Source: Oscheius tipulae (lineage: Eukaryota > Nematoda > Chromadorea > Rhabditida > Rhabditidae). Taken from it: a stretch of 64,000 nucleotides of DNA. The stretch spans positions 1,674,001 to 1,738,000 of the forward strand of contig JASJZH010000005.1 in NCBI GenBank assembly GCA_037178975.1, written 5' to 3'. Position 1 is the first letter of the stretch. Each line of letters starts with the position of its first letter. Positions 35,095-46,500 of this stretch are shown piece after piece. The position numbers were made by a program, and so were the translations under genes. A model generated the notes under the pieces. The model had not been told where the DNA came from and searched no databases. It saw only the letters and a list, made by a program, of their open reading frames with translations.

Positions 35095-36572
35095 CATCTT
35101 TTCGGAAGGAATGGCTTAAAAATGCGAATGTGATACCGTGGTCAGTGGAAAACGCCCGCGTCATAAATATAGGGACACCTTAGAAAATCAACAATTTATT
35201 GTGAAATTTCACAAACAACATGTAGTTAACTATGCTCAATAATGAGTTGGACCTCCGTGACTGGCAATGACATCCATAAGACGATTGGGCATACTGCTTA
35301 TCAAATTCTGGATCACTGTAGGAGTGATCTCATCCCAGGCTTTGAGGATAGCCTTTTTCAGCTGGTCAGGGGCTTGGAATTGGCGGCCATTCTTGTAGAT
35401 CTTGCGCACAAGGATTCCCCACAAGTTTTCCATTGGATTGAGGTCGGGGCTGCAGGATGGCCAGTCCAGAACGGTAATATTATTGGACTTGAACCAGGCG
35501 CGAGTACTGCTGCATGCATGAATGCTGGCGTTGTCTTGCTGATAAATCAGTCCACGACCCGGGTTCGCTTGGAGAAAAGAGATCAAATGATCCTCCAAAA
35601 CGTCCTGATAATCCTTCGCATTCATTCGACAGGTGATGAAGGCAATATTCAGCGGTCCGAGACTGCAGAATCCCGCCCAAACCATGCATGATCCACCTCC
35701 AAAGTTTCGTCGAGAGAAATACTTTGGCTCTTTGCGCAGATCACGCCAGTAATGAGTGAAACCGTCTGGGCCATCATAGTTGAACTTCTTCTCATCGGAA
35801 AATATGACCTAGAGCAAAAAAAAAATCAACGGAAACAAAAATACTAACCTTGTCCCAATCGAGATTCATGTTAGCGCGGGCGAAGGCAACTCTGGCCTGC
35901 TTGTGCTGGGGTTTTTGCATCGGGGCTTTCTTCATTTGCTGTCGAACGATGTTGTCCTTTCTGTGGATGGCTCGGAGAATTGTCGACTTCGATGCAGTCG
36001 TCGAAATCTCAGCGCGAACCTGATTTGCCGAGATCGTGGTGTTGGAAACCAAGCGACGAATGTGGTTTTCGTCTCTCGGAGTCAGCACACGCGGTCGTCC
36101 TGTACTGAATTTGTCGCAGCGGCGTCCGTTCTTGAAAAACTGGCTAATACAGTTCACAAATCTCTTCAATTGTTTGGCAATTTGACGAAGACTGTGACCA
36201 GCATCACGTAGAGCACTTACTTGGCCTTGTTCAATATCCGAAAGTCGTTTGGCATGAGGCATTTCTAGAATATTGTTACCAGTCGTCTTCAACTATAAGG
36301 GAATACGATAAAAATGTGAAGAAAGAACGGAAAACACAAGCAATTTCGAAGGAAATCTAGAATATTTGAAGATGTCCCTATATTTATTACGCGGGCGTTT
36401 TCCACTGACCACGGTATCACATTCGCATTTTTAAGCCATTCCTTCCGAAAAGATGGCTTTAAGGGTTTTACAACACGAGAAAAACGATGGAAGTACTCCC
36501 GAAGCCTAAAAGTATGAAGCGCGCCCGCTATCGCGATTTTAGGGGGTGTCCCTATATTTTTGATGCGCACTG
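35095..36572 (-). mobile_element. Tc3-like transposon with one truncated end
   Basis: The right inverted repeat spans roughly 36373-36572 and ends ...GCGCACTG before a TA. The left repeat (about 35095-35190) matches only its inner half (AAGCCATCTTTTCGGAAGGA...). About 105 outer bases are missing on the left. The element interrupts sequence that is continuous in copy B near 54870, which confirms it as an insertion. Tc3-type elements carry two transposase-binding sites per end; here the left outer one is absent. Confidence 0.75.
35236..36262 (-). CDS. Tc3-like transposase, apparently intact
   Basis: Two exons, 36262-35849 and 35808-35236, join in phase 0 across a 40-nt intron and give 328 residues, close to the length of Tc3 transposase. 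The N-terminus (MPHAKRLSDIEQGQVSALRD) is a helix-turn-helix/paired-like DNA-binding region. The catalytic D,D34E triad is visible: VIFSDEKKF, YQQDNASIH and SPDLNPMENLWG. No stop or frameshift is present. The protein would cut and paste Tc3-type elements at TA sites. Because its own element has lost one outer end, it may act only in trans (inference). Confidence 0.85.
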
Positions 36573-36658
36573 TAGATCAGCTAGGGCTGGGCGGAGTTGA
36601 TAATTTCTCTATGGCGAGAATATTGAAGATGGAGCATTTAAAATAGAGAGGTAAACTT

Positions 36659-36960
36659 TTATTTGTCTTGGTTCACAACCCAATGCTGTAGATCATTCTT
36701 CACTAAATGTCCGAATTTGCTAAAACAAACTGGGATAGAAATCGGTAAGCGGTAGAACCTTACGTGTCATCGCAGTTCTCCTGGCTCATATTACTCTCAT
36801 AGCACTGGTCGTGGACCTTACAGGCATTTTTGGAGAGATCTGTCAGCCCGGAACTGCTAACTTTGGTAAACATGTGATGCAAGTTCGCTCGCGTCTCCAG
36901 ATCCGCATTCCCAATTTTGAACATTGAAGATGTCGAAAACCAAGTTCCGATCCCTTTGAA
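36659..36960 (-). pseudogene. Phospholipase A2-like remnant, copy A
   Basis: The last exon 36719-36659 (KFGHLVKNDLQHWVVNQDK, stop TAA) joins exon 36764 onward, which encodes NACKVHDQCYESNMSQENCDD with the PLA2 His-Asp-Gln-Cys-Tyr signature. Further upstream NWECGSGDASE, the usual W.CG.G entry motif, is in another frame, and a TAG follows it. Indels near 36860 therefore break the gene. It lies downstream of the partial unc-1 copy. Confidence 0.5.
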
Positions 36961-36969
36961 GAAAACAAT

Positions 36970-37076
36970 GTCTCTTTGTCTCGCAGTCTCTCTATCTTAT
37001 CCATCTCTCTGTCTCTCTGTTCTCTCCCTCTCTATCTCTCTATCTCTCTGTTTTCGTGTCTCTCTGTCTCTGTTCG
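36970..37076. repeat. (CTGTCTCT)n simple repeat
   Basis: Imperfect CTCTCTGTCTCTCTGT tract in the 3' flank of the partial unc-1 copy. A shorter form is at the matching place in copy B (56600-56650). Confidence 0.7.
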
Positions 37077-37325
37077 ACACCATTTCAGAATCTTTATTAC
37101 ATAATTTCATTCTTAGTGGTATTTGGGTGAAGAATGCGAGAGAGGGAGAACCATTTTCTTGGCACAGGTATTTCAAAATCATTGGTAGGTGAAATGGAGA
37201 GATTGGCACACAAGATCAGAGAGAGAGAGAGAGACTAGACACAAGGATTGTTCGAGATTATTGCTCTGTGTTCAGTGTGGGGGAAAGGTTTCACAAAAAA
37301 TGTAAGAGAGAGGAAAAGGAAAATT

Positions 37326-39916
37326 TTAATTGTCCTTCTTCATGAAAGCTCCGAACATTTCCACGGGGACGGGGAAGACGATGGTCGAGTTGTGCTCAGC
37401 TCTAAAATAGTTCTTTCTTAGATTTCCCCATAGCCATTTCGCCTTCGAATTTTGTCTTACTGTTGAAAAGTGTTGTCACGTTCCAAATAAATATTTTTCT
37501 GATGACAATGTCATGAAACAAACAAAAAAGTTTACCTCTCCAATCAAGGCTTACAATTGCCCAATTGTAGCCAAACGTTGTATATTCAAGCTGTTATTAT
37601 TAATTAATGATAGTATATTGGAGCAAAGGTTTCACCCTTATGCGCGCTTCGAAACAATAAAATTTTGAAAGGTCGAAACTTACGCAATACTGTTGAGAGC
37701 CTGTAGATGTCTCAGTTGGAGAGCGACTGGGTTCGCCTGGATGACATCGGCAGCTTCTTTGAGGGCCCTGGAGGCCTTCTGTTCTCCTTCAGCTGCCACG
37801 ACCTTGGCTCTGGCTTCGCGAGCCGCCTCGGCTTCTGCAGCCATAGCACGGGTCAGCTGCTGGGGGAGGCGGATGTCCTTGACTTCCACTCGCTCTACCT
37901 GAAAGATTGAGGGAGTTTTTGATTTCAATGTCTGTCACTCTTTAAATGATTTCCCCCGCTACAGCGCTTTGTCCATCGCCTTCAAATCTATATAATTTCC
38001 GTGATACAAGAAAATTTCAAAGCACACGTTTTACTAATTTTGATCACAAGTCACCGTGCTCCATGCCCTTTTTCTATCACTCTCGAAGCTATACGAGTTC
38101 TGCGAAACAGCTGAACTTGAAAACCACTAAATTAGGAAAGACAGTTCTGTGAGAGTCCTGTACTCATACTCTACCATTTATCAAGCAAATTTTCAGGAAC
38201 AGCATGTTATATTGGAGCCATCGATCTGTTACCCGCTGTCAAAACTCAGTGTTGCTGTGAGGATCTGACCTCAGTTATCCTTCTTTTCGAAGTTTTTATG
38301 GTACGGTCGTATAAGATTGGAGAAAGTTTTGAACACTCTCCTTCCTGCTCTTCAAGAAAAAGTTGGTTTACTCTCGAAGCAAAGTTTCTTTTCCCGGAAT
38401 ACCAAGTGCAGAAGAGACGATGAGTCTTTGTGTTTTAACTCTGAGTTGAGTACTGACTATTATCGTCGGTTTCACTTGGCCAAGCTTTTCGTAGCCACAC
38501 AATGATCACAATTTTAAAAGACTGCTTTCGATTTTTTGTTTTTCGAACGAACGAGAGGTAGCAAGCTTGCATCTTTTTTGCTGGGCAATGACTACCAGTA
38601 AAAATACGGTTTCGCATATAAGCCCAGGTTTCGAAACTTCTCACTAAGTTTGGTGTACCCTTTTGTGAAACTCACTCGTTAGATACCATAGATATGGTTT
38701 CCTTCCATTGTCTCTAAAAATTATGTCTCTCAGTCTCTCTGTCGGTCTCGCTCTTTTTTGTTTCACAATTTAGTCAAGTATGCGCATGAATATATGCTCA
38801 CAATATCCTATCTTTTTTCATTTGCTAGTTCGTACTACGATTTGGTACAAAACATTGCAAACATATATGACCAGGATTCGAAGCTTCTCAATGTGTTTGT
38901 TCTTTCCTTTTGTGAAACTCAATCAGTGGATACCAAAGACGTGGTCTCCTTTCATTGTTTCTCAAACCTCATACCTCTCAATCTCTCTGTCAGTCTCATA
39001 CTTGCCATAGAAAAGTGAATGTTTCACAATTAGACCAAAATGGTTATGGATACAGGCAAACAATATTCTCGAGATATACCAACAATATAACAAACAAAAT
39101 CTTTGTTCTGCATTGAAGCAAATCAAGAGTTTTTTCTTTGTTTCATGCAACTATCAAGTTTTGTTGCTTCGTTACTTTTACAATGCGTACTCTAATTCTG
39201 TCATCTCAACTTAGTGTTCCAACTTCTGTCTTTCTTCTAGAAACAGTTTTTGCGCGTGTGAACGTAACAGTTTCTATCCGCAAATTCGTACTACGATTTG
39301 TCACTGGATCGGTTTCAACGAAAGCCTGTATACCCAATATTCTTACCACACCACTTGTATTGTCACACCGAGAAAAATCATACATGTGGATACCAAAACA
39401 AGGTCTCCTTTCTATTTTGCCTTTTAAAACTCATATAGATCCCATACAGAAATCTATGTTTCAGTGATTGGGCTAGCAAGAGTAATGAACATCACTAGCT
39501 CTTTTTCCTCGTACGAAAACAAACTTGCAACTGAACAAACATTTTGTGTTTCATCCTAAACCCAAGTTCGTAGACTTCTTCTTCCTGCAATTTAGCTGCG
39601 ATTCTTCCCCGAAGAAAATAGTGTTACAGCTTCCCGGTCGTCTTCCCAAAACTCATATCCTTGACCCAAGCAAAGACGAAACCGCTGAAAAACCAAAAAA
39701 AAGTTGACAGTGTACTCAAGTTTCCGAAAAGTTTAGAAAGTTTTTTTATTTCAAAGACCTCTTGATATGCCAAATATTTTGTAACTTCAATCGACTGGCG
39801 TCGTCATCCAAAACCCACTTTGACTCCCCAGTGCTCCGTTCCCTCGTCGAGAATCGTCTCACAGAGCTAGGCGATGACTTCACGTTCCGTCAGCATCTCT
39901 GTCAGGGTCTTCATAC
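37326..39916 (-). pseudogene. Partial duplicate of unc-1 (last three exons)
   Basis: Exons 39916-39819 (98 nt), 37898-37684 (215 nt) and 37401-37326 (76 nt) match the last three exons of unc-1 at 59546-56885 in length, phase and splice sites. The first has a nonsense codon (TAG at 39867-39869) where unc-1 has CAG, plus an Ala-to-Val change, so the stomatin frame is cut. The 215-nt exon differs from unc-1 at only about three bases and encodes an identical peptide. The last ends MKKDN. The four upstream exons are not present before 41 kb. It arose with the segmental duplication and is presumably non-functional, although the exon conservation could reflect gene conversion. Confidence 0.8.
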
Positions 39917-40007
39917 CTGGAAATATGTATTTGGAAGGAAAACTGACCCCAATTCCCAATTCAATTCCATTTCAAACCGGATCGTTAACTGACTCCAGAG
40001 TGAAACA
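37514..40007. promoter_or_regulatory. piRNA-type motif cluster in the unc-1 partial copy
   Basis: TGTTTCA on the plus strand at 38759, 39020, 39139, 39457 and 39547, and on the minus strand at 37514 and 40001. All are in intronic or flanking DNA of the partial unc-1 copy. Confidence 0.5.
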
Positions 40008-40140
40008 GGGTTAAACAGAACAATAAGTTTTTTGGCATGAAAGAGTGCGGAAGCCAGAGAGACTACTGTTTACTGCTTTTACCAGAACCTGGAAAAGCTC
40101 AATGAATCTCGAATATAGACTTTCCTTTATGCTTCCAGTG

Positions 40141-40935
40141 AAATAGTTCGGCAGGTGGCCCCGTTCATCCAAACGGATTTTCGCGCACTTTTCCTTTCTG
40201 ACGGGTTTTGAATTTTCTTCACGATTTTGATATCCTCCACTGTTCTTCATCATTTTTTTTGGTGTTTTTCGTATTCTCTCTCCTGTTTTCTCTGCATATT
40301 TTAAAATCAAGTTCGCGGCTCGGTGGACGTAGCCGTGATGGACAGTCTGGCTTGCATTCATCGGATCGTCGAGACGGGAGATACTGATGTTTTTGGCCAG
40401 ACAGAAAGCCGTGTAGAGAGCATCTTTTGGATCGAGCTAAAAACGAGATAAAAACATTTTGGACTCACTTTTCGATTGGGTCTTCCGGCAGAATCGACAC
40501 TGTTGAAGAAGGGGGACGTGGTCCTGTTGAACAGTACCGTCGAAAGCAGCTGGACCGTGGTGAGCGCTTTTTTGACTTTTACACACCGTGCATCGGTAGT
40601 AGGGCGTGCCTTTACCCATCACTTCTACTATCTTTCCGCTGCACTAAGGCTTGTTGACGTTGAAGGGCTTAGTCTTGCACAGAGCAAGATAGGCGTTTCC
40701 ATTACGATTGACTCCCTGAGATTGAGATTCCGACGGCATCAGGTTGTATCGTCGTAGATAAGCAGCAAGCAGCTCGGGAGTCTTCGTTTCTTCGTAGGGT
40801 TCAAACAGCGAAGAATCCTTTCGGGACAAAAACAGAGGAGAATATCAAAATCGTGAAGAAATTCAAAACCCGCCCAAAAGAAAAAGTGCGCAAAATCCCG
40901 TTTGAATGAACGGGCCACCTGCCGAACTATTACCG
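40141..40935 (-). mobile_element. Short DNA transposon with about 90-bp inverted repeats and a Cys-pair protein
   Basis: The left end (from about 40141, TAGTTCGGCAGGTGGC) is repeated inverted at 40851-40935, with about 90 alignable bases. Between them, on the minus strand, a protein reads LLAAYLRRYNLMPSE and then, after an in-frame TAG near 40649, CSGKIVEVMGKGTPYYRCTVC, KSQKSAHHG and CRFCRKTQSK. A 32-nt intron (40437-40468) leads to LDPKDALYTAFCLAKN and HHGYVHRAANLILKYAEKTG. The zinc-ribbon-like Cys pairs followed by a K(S/T)..HHG stretch recall Merlin/ISXO2-type transposases, but I cannot confirm the family. The stop codon and short length suggest a dead or partial element. Confidence 0.55.
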
Positions 40936-41784
40936 AACGTTTATACAAATTGTCTGTCAGTAAAAACAATCCAGGGATAAAAATGCGTTACGAGCTGATA
41001 AAGTATCGCTACTCTTGTCTTTTAAAAAGGTTTTTACTCAATAGGAAAAGTAATACCCTCAAGAAAGCTCCTGTTAGGGCTATACAAAATTGTACAGGGG
41101 ATTACTCGTTCTAGAGTCCATTAGATTACAGGAAAATTCGGGGCCTACGCACAACATTTGAAATATCATGATGGTTCGCAACATTAATCGCAAAAATTCC
41201 ATTTACTAGACTATTGCTCGCTGAACTGGAAGACCGCGATTTCGAATAGAACATAGCACTTTCGTGTTTTGCGGTGCAAGACTCGCTTTAACAATGTCTG
41301 TTACATGTGAAGACACAAACAAGCAAGCGTTTAACTAATCTCTCTGGTAAGCCGTTTGTTATCAAACCGCAGTGATTAAAAGTTCTTATCTTTCAAGTGT
41401 TGGCAGCCTGCAGACAATGAAGTCTCATTTTTCATCTTTTTCTCGAAGTGTTCGCAAAACTGTCATAGATATATCATTGGTAGCTTTGAGGAGAGAGCAC
41501 ACAGGCTACCGTGATTCAAACCACATTGTTGCACAAGCTAATGACATCAACAGATGGCTATCGTAAAAAAAAGCCGAACATTCCAGTCGAAAGTTGAACA
41601 AATGGTGTCACGACTGCACTAACGGACAATTGGTTTTGCTATCACCCGGGAATAGCCCATCCTTCCGAACCCCGACGATTAAACGATCGTCTTCAGTCTG
41701 TTTGTACTGTTCCAATAGTCTGATACAAAAGAATCATTGCTTATTTTACTACAAATTTGTAGTTTCGCTTGCCTCATTCTAATC
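40936..41784. other. Intergenic, no gene recognised
   Basis: AT-rich spacer with no TGTTTCA motif and no exon with good borders. Confidence 0.4.
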
Positions 41785-42103
41785 ATGGCGGAGCAAGACG
41801 AATGGAAGCCAATAACAGGTAGAGCAGTATCTGCGTCTACATACTGTCCACATTACAGATTTGGACATAATGAATAAACTTCCCAACACTTGCACAATGT
41901 TACGCACTATGGGGGACGATGATGCTTTACAAAGAGAACTTCATGTGAGAAAGAGAGAGTGCGATAAAATGCATTATCGGCCTCTTGTTCCCACAGAAGA
42001 ATTGTGGTCTCACCTCCAAACACACACACGCTTTTGGCGGTCATATTGCGAGGGAGAGAGAAAGTGCGCACGTATTATATTGAGCACCCGACACACACAA
42101 TAA
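41785..42103 (+). CDS. Small two-exon protein of unknown function
   Basis: Exon 41785-41818 (MAEQDEWKPIT) joins exon 41859-42103 across a 40-nt intron with a GTAGAG donor and TTACAG acceptor. The product has about 92 residues and is very charged, with RELHVRKRECDKMHYRPLVP followed by TEELWSHLQTHTRFWR. No known domain or signal peptide is seen. The second exon and about 230 bases beyond it are repeated at 27327-27730. It could be a remnant of a longer gene or of a transposon protein. The Helitron is inserted about 250 bp downstream. Confidence 0.4.
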
Positions 42104-42853
42104 GGCCCAGCTGGACTCAAAAATTCCAGCAATTCGACAGAATTTCGGACGGATCAGTCTCTTGAACAGCGGGAAGCTGTCGAGGTGGAAGGCGGCAAAA
42201 ACGTTTCACCGTCCAGATGTTGGAGGTGGTAGCTTTTAAGAAATGGGGCGACAGCCTCATCTTACAATCTGTTAACATCACATCTGTTAGATGCCACTCT
42301 GGTTATAGAATTATCGTAAAACAAAAAATACAAAAAGTTTTCAATCCGATCTTTAAGATATAAAAAGCTGTCGTCTCCGTCCGTCCGTCCGAAGCCTTTT
42401 GCGTTTGCATGAAAATGCGTACGCAGTGCCCAAAATTCTATTGTTTGTGAATTTTCTCAGTGTTATCGTCACTTTTTGGCGTTTTTGACGTTTGCGAACG
42501 AAAAAGAATGTGCATTTTGCTATAGGGTAACGAGAAAAATTAGGAAAACATAGAAAAAACTTTAGAAAAAAGGTGCACAAGCGACTTCAGGCACCCAAAT
42601 TTGCCGGCTTGCTCTGGGGATCTCCCGTACCGTCTCGGCGCGTTGATCAGGTATATAATCTCAAGAAAATCTACTTGGCACTATTTTTTATTTGCAAGCC
42701 ATAATTTATGGCCAAATCGACCTCGGTATATCCGAGTGTCAATATTTTTATTTTACGTACCTTTGGGTATAGTTTGTAAGAGCCAAAGGTAAAGGCTCCG
42801 CAGGAAAACTTACGGTCACATTACGTAATTTTAATTAATTTTTAGACACTGCG

Positions 42854-43301
42854 ATGAATCTTCATAAGAGAATTAGTAGTGCTGTGGGGCAGGACCCTAT
42901 TAACACCGTCGACCTGGGACTTCTAGGCAAAAAAGCTAAGCATTTGAAATTAAAGGGCGATACGTCGACGGGAAATCTTATTGGCGGACTGACCACGCGC
43001 ATCAGACAGCAGAAAACCGCGAATAGGCAGAGAGATATCCTTCTTCAACAACTGGGAGGTGAAATTGCAAAAAAGGATAGAGATTTCATGGAAGTTAAAC
43101 GGTTTGCTTTGCAATTTATTCACGTTTAAAATACTTTTTAAGTGAGAATACTATGCTCAAACGAAAAATTAATGAAATGGAACTGTATCATAAAGACAAT
43201 TTGCTCTTTGACCATCTTCCTCTCGACTTGATCAGCGTCGATATGGGATCTCAGGGAATCCAAACAACTGTCGCTCCTTCTGAAATGACATCTTCGGATC
43301 A
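42854..43301 (+). CDS. Helitron accessory small protein
   Basis: The first frame inside Helitron 1 starts at ATG 42854 (MNLHKRISSAVGQDPINTVD). A likely intron from about 43102 to 43141 leads to NTMLKRKINEMELYHKDNLL, up to a GTACGT donor at 43302. The product is polar and probably coiled-coil. I do not recognise it; it may be a separate accessory protein or the N-terminus of a larger product. Confidence 0.4.
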
Positions 43302-43535
43302 GTACGTTAGAAATGCTCTTCAGTAAATTTGCGCTGCCTATAACATCATGGAATAGTGTCTTGAAATATTGATAACCTGGATCATTCTTTTGACTTTCCC
43401 AGTAGATTACTAAAATGAACTGTTAAAACAAACACTTTCACGAAGCACTTACGTTTTCATCGTGCAAGCTTATCTGTTTATTCTGTTTTCTTTGTAAACC
43501 CTGAAGTTTATCTAGAAAAAAACTTACTGTTAGCT

Positions 43536-46500
43536 ATGGGACATCAGCAAAGCGGTCTTAGGAGATCGGATCAAGATGACTTGGATAGGCTTCCTGATGA
43601 AGAAGAAAGGTAAGGACAGCACTCTGTTCAAATGTTTTCGGTAGTAGATCACAGGTAATGGATACTTCGGAGCACCGTACACCTGAAGAGGCCATGGAAT
43701 TTGTGGAGGAACGTTTCCGGCTCAATCAAGAAGGGGAACGGCGAGTTGAGCAGTTATCGAGACAGGAAGGACAAGTTGATCAAGAACAGGAAAGAACGTC
43801 GGTATTGGAACTGGAGAGACGAGCAAGGGTACGAGAACAAAGACGGATCCAGCAACAAAATAGAAGAGCTAGACTATTGGCAATGATGACTCCTGAACAA
43901 GCTGCAGAAGAACGGGCACATAATTCCAATTTGCGTCAATTACGTCGGAAGAACACATCAGATGATGTTCGTGAAAACGCAAGAGAGCGGAATACTTTGG
44001 GACGAAAAATTATCCGGCAAAACTTACCACATGATGCCCGTGCCGAAATAAGACAACTAAATACTGTAGTACACCGCGAGCAGAGAGCAAATCTCCCAGA
44101 TCCCCGTCGAGCAGAAATCCAGCAGCGGAATACATCAGTCCATAGGACAAGAGACCAAAGGTTTGTTAGAAAACCTGCTTAAAAAGCCACTTTTACAGTC
44201 AAACCCTTCATGAAAGAGCCATCCAAAATTCAGTTCGCCGCGAAAACATTGCCATAAGACTAGCAGCACGACGTAATCTGAATCTCGACGTTGTTCCTCC
44301 AGACCATTATCTCGGTCCTTTGTCTGACGAATGCTCTCACTGTGGCGCTATGTACTTCCGGAACGAACATCCACATAAAGCTGATGGAACCTACAATCCC
44401 TGTTGTGGAAATGGCGCAGTGACTCTCGATCGATTTGAACAGTATCCAATAGTTTTGGCTGAGCTTTTCACCGGACAGAATCCTCACTCAGCAAATTTCA
44501 TTAAAAACATTAGGAAGTTCAACTCTGCTTTCTCCATTGCCTCGATGGATTGCAAGGTAAGGAACCAATTTATAAGATCAGTCAATTTTTAGTTGCAAAC
44601 CATGCAGGGAAGAGGTCCTTTTGTCTTTAAAATTCATGGAGAAATTTGCTTCCATACGGGTCCAGCCGTAGGCAATAATGTCGCTCCTTCCTATGGGCAA
44701 CTATTCTTCATTGACGAGACAGCTGCAGCCGATCACCGCATAGCCTATCCTGCCAATTCTGACTGTAATCCCGATTTAATGCGTTTTCTGAGTCGGTATA
44801 TGAGAGAGAACCACGAATACGCTCGCACCTATAAACTTCTTCAAGAAGTATATGAAGAAGAGGAAGAGAAGGCACGTCAAGAACATAGGGAAATGGACAG
44901 AGTTCGCTTGGTGTTCCAATCCGTCAATACTCCTGATCCTCGCAGATATAACACACCTCGAATTGCCGAAGTAGCTCTAATTTACGTAGGAAAAAACGGA
45001 GAGGTTCCGTCCCCAAAGAACTACACAGTTCACGCAAGGGGTGGAGGGTTACGAAAAGTTCCATTAATTCACAAGGTTGCACAAGTTTGATTATAGTAAA
45101 ATATCTCGATTTAGATGCTCGACCCATGCTCCTACCCCTTCTTCTTCATCAGAGGTGACTTCGGATATCATGCGGACAGAAAGAAGCAGGTGAAAAAAGC
45201 AAATGGAGCTGTTGAGCAGAAGAAAATGACACTGAAGGACTATTACTGTTATTATCTCTCTATCCGAAACACCTTCAATCCTATTCTCTACGGAGGAAAA
45301 CTTCTTCAACAGTTCGTTTGTGGATCTTGGGGAAAGACGGAGCAGTGCAACCTGGAATTCATCCGAAACCATCAGGCTACCTTACGATCAGAATACTACT
45401 CCGACCTTCGAGAGTTCATTGCCACCGACACAGGAGGACAATGTGGTTCACGGATCCTTCTTCCAGCAACGTTCACGTCCAGTCCACGCTATATGATGAA
45501 CTGTTATTTGGTAAGTGAAGTTATTCAATATTTTGGGGAAGAAAAACTTATAGGATGCCATGACGATTACCAGCAGATACGGAAAGCCCGATATATTTGT
45601 CACGTTCACCTGTAATCCGAATTGGCGCGAGATCCAGGAGAATCTGTACCCAGAACAAACAGCCTCTGATCGTCCAGACTTAGTCGAGCGCGTTTTCCGA
45701 ATGAAGTCAAAGGAAATGATGAAGGATATCACGGAGGGACGACTGTTCGGAAGGCCATATGATCCACCGCGATTGCGGCGTCAACTCTCCGTGTTGGAAT
45801 GGAACAGGCTGCTCAAAAAGGTTCCCATATGCCTTCCAAGATCGGACCAATATGAATGTCAACGGATACCCAGTCTACAAAAGAAGAGATACCGGAACAA
45901 TTGCTAGGATAGGTGGCAGAGACCGTCCAAAGGTTTGTTTTGTAGCTAGACAAAGTATTTTGTTTTCAGTACTACAACAATCAATGGGTTGTCCCATATA
46001 ATTCCCTGCTTCTTCTGAAGTATGACGCTCATATTAACGTCCAAGCCTGTGCAGAAATCGAGGGAGTAAAATATCTTTACAAGTACACCTATAAAGGCAG
46101 TGACAAGGCAAAGCTCAAGCTTGAGCGGAAACAGCGCGCAACAAACGGAGAAATGATAGATGAGGTCGCTGAACATCTCGACGCTAGGTATCTGTGCGCC
46201 CCGGAAGGATACCACCGTCTCTTCGAGTTCCAACTTCACGGAAGATCCAACGCTGTGATCGACTTAGTGGTATGTTAGCTCAGAGAATTTATAACCGTGT
46301 CTTCAGGTACATGAAAAAGGAAAAAATTCTGTTGTTTTTGCACCGGGTAATGAGGCACAGGCGGCTGCGCAGAATATAAAGACTTCTCTTCTCGCATATT
46401 TTGACTTTAACAAAAAGGCAAGGGACCTCGAAGCAGAAGGACGTCTTCGCGAGTTGGGACCGGTCGATCCCCGCACTGTCACCTACAACCAGTTTCCCGA

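Noticed and set aside
35242-35691. 149-codon plus-strand open frame
   Set aside because: Shadow of the Tc3-like transposase exon on the opposite strand.
37693-37910. Plus-strand frames over the stomatin exon (also at 57241-57584)
   Set aside because: Antisense shadows of the highly conserved unc-1 exon 6.
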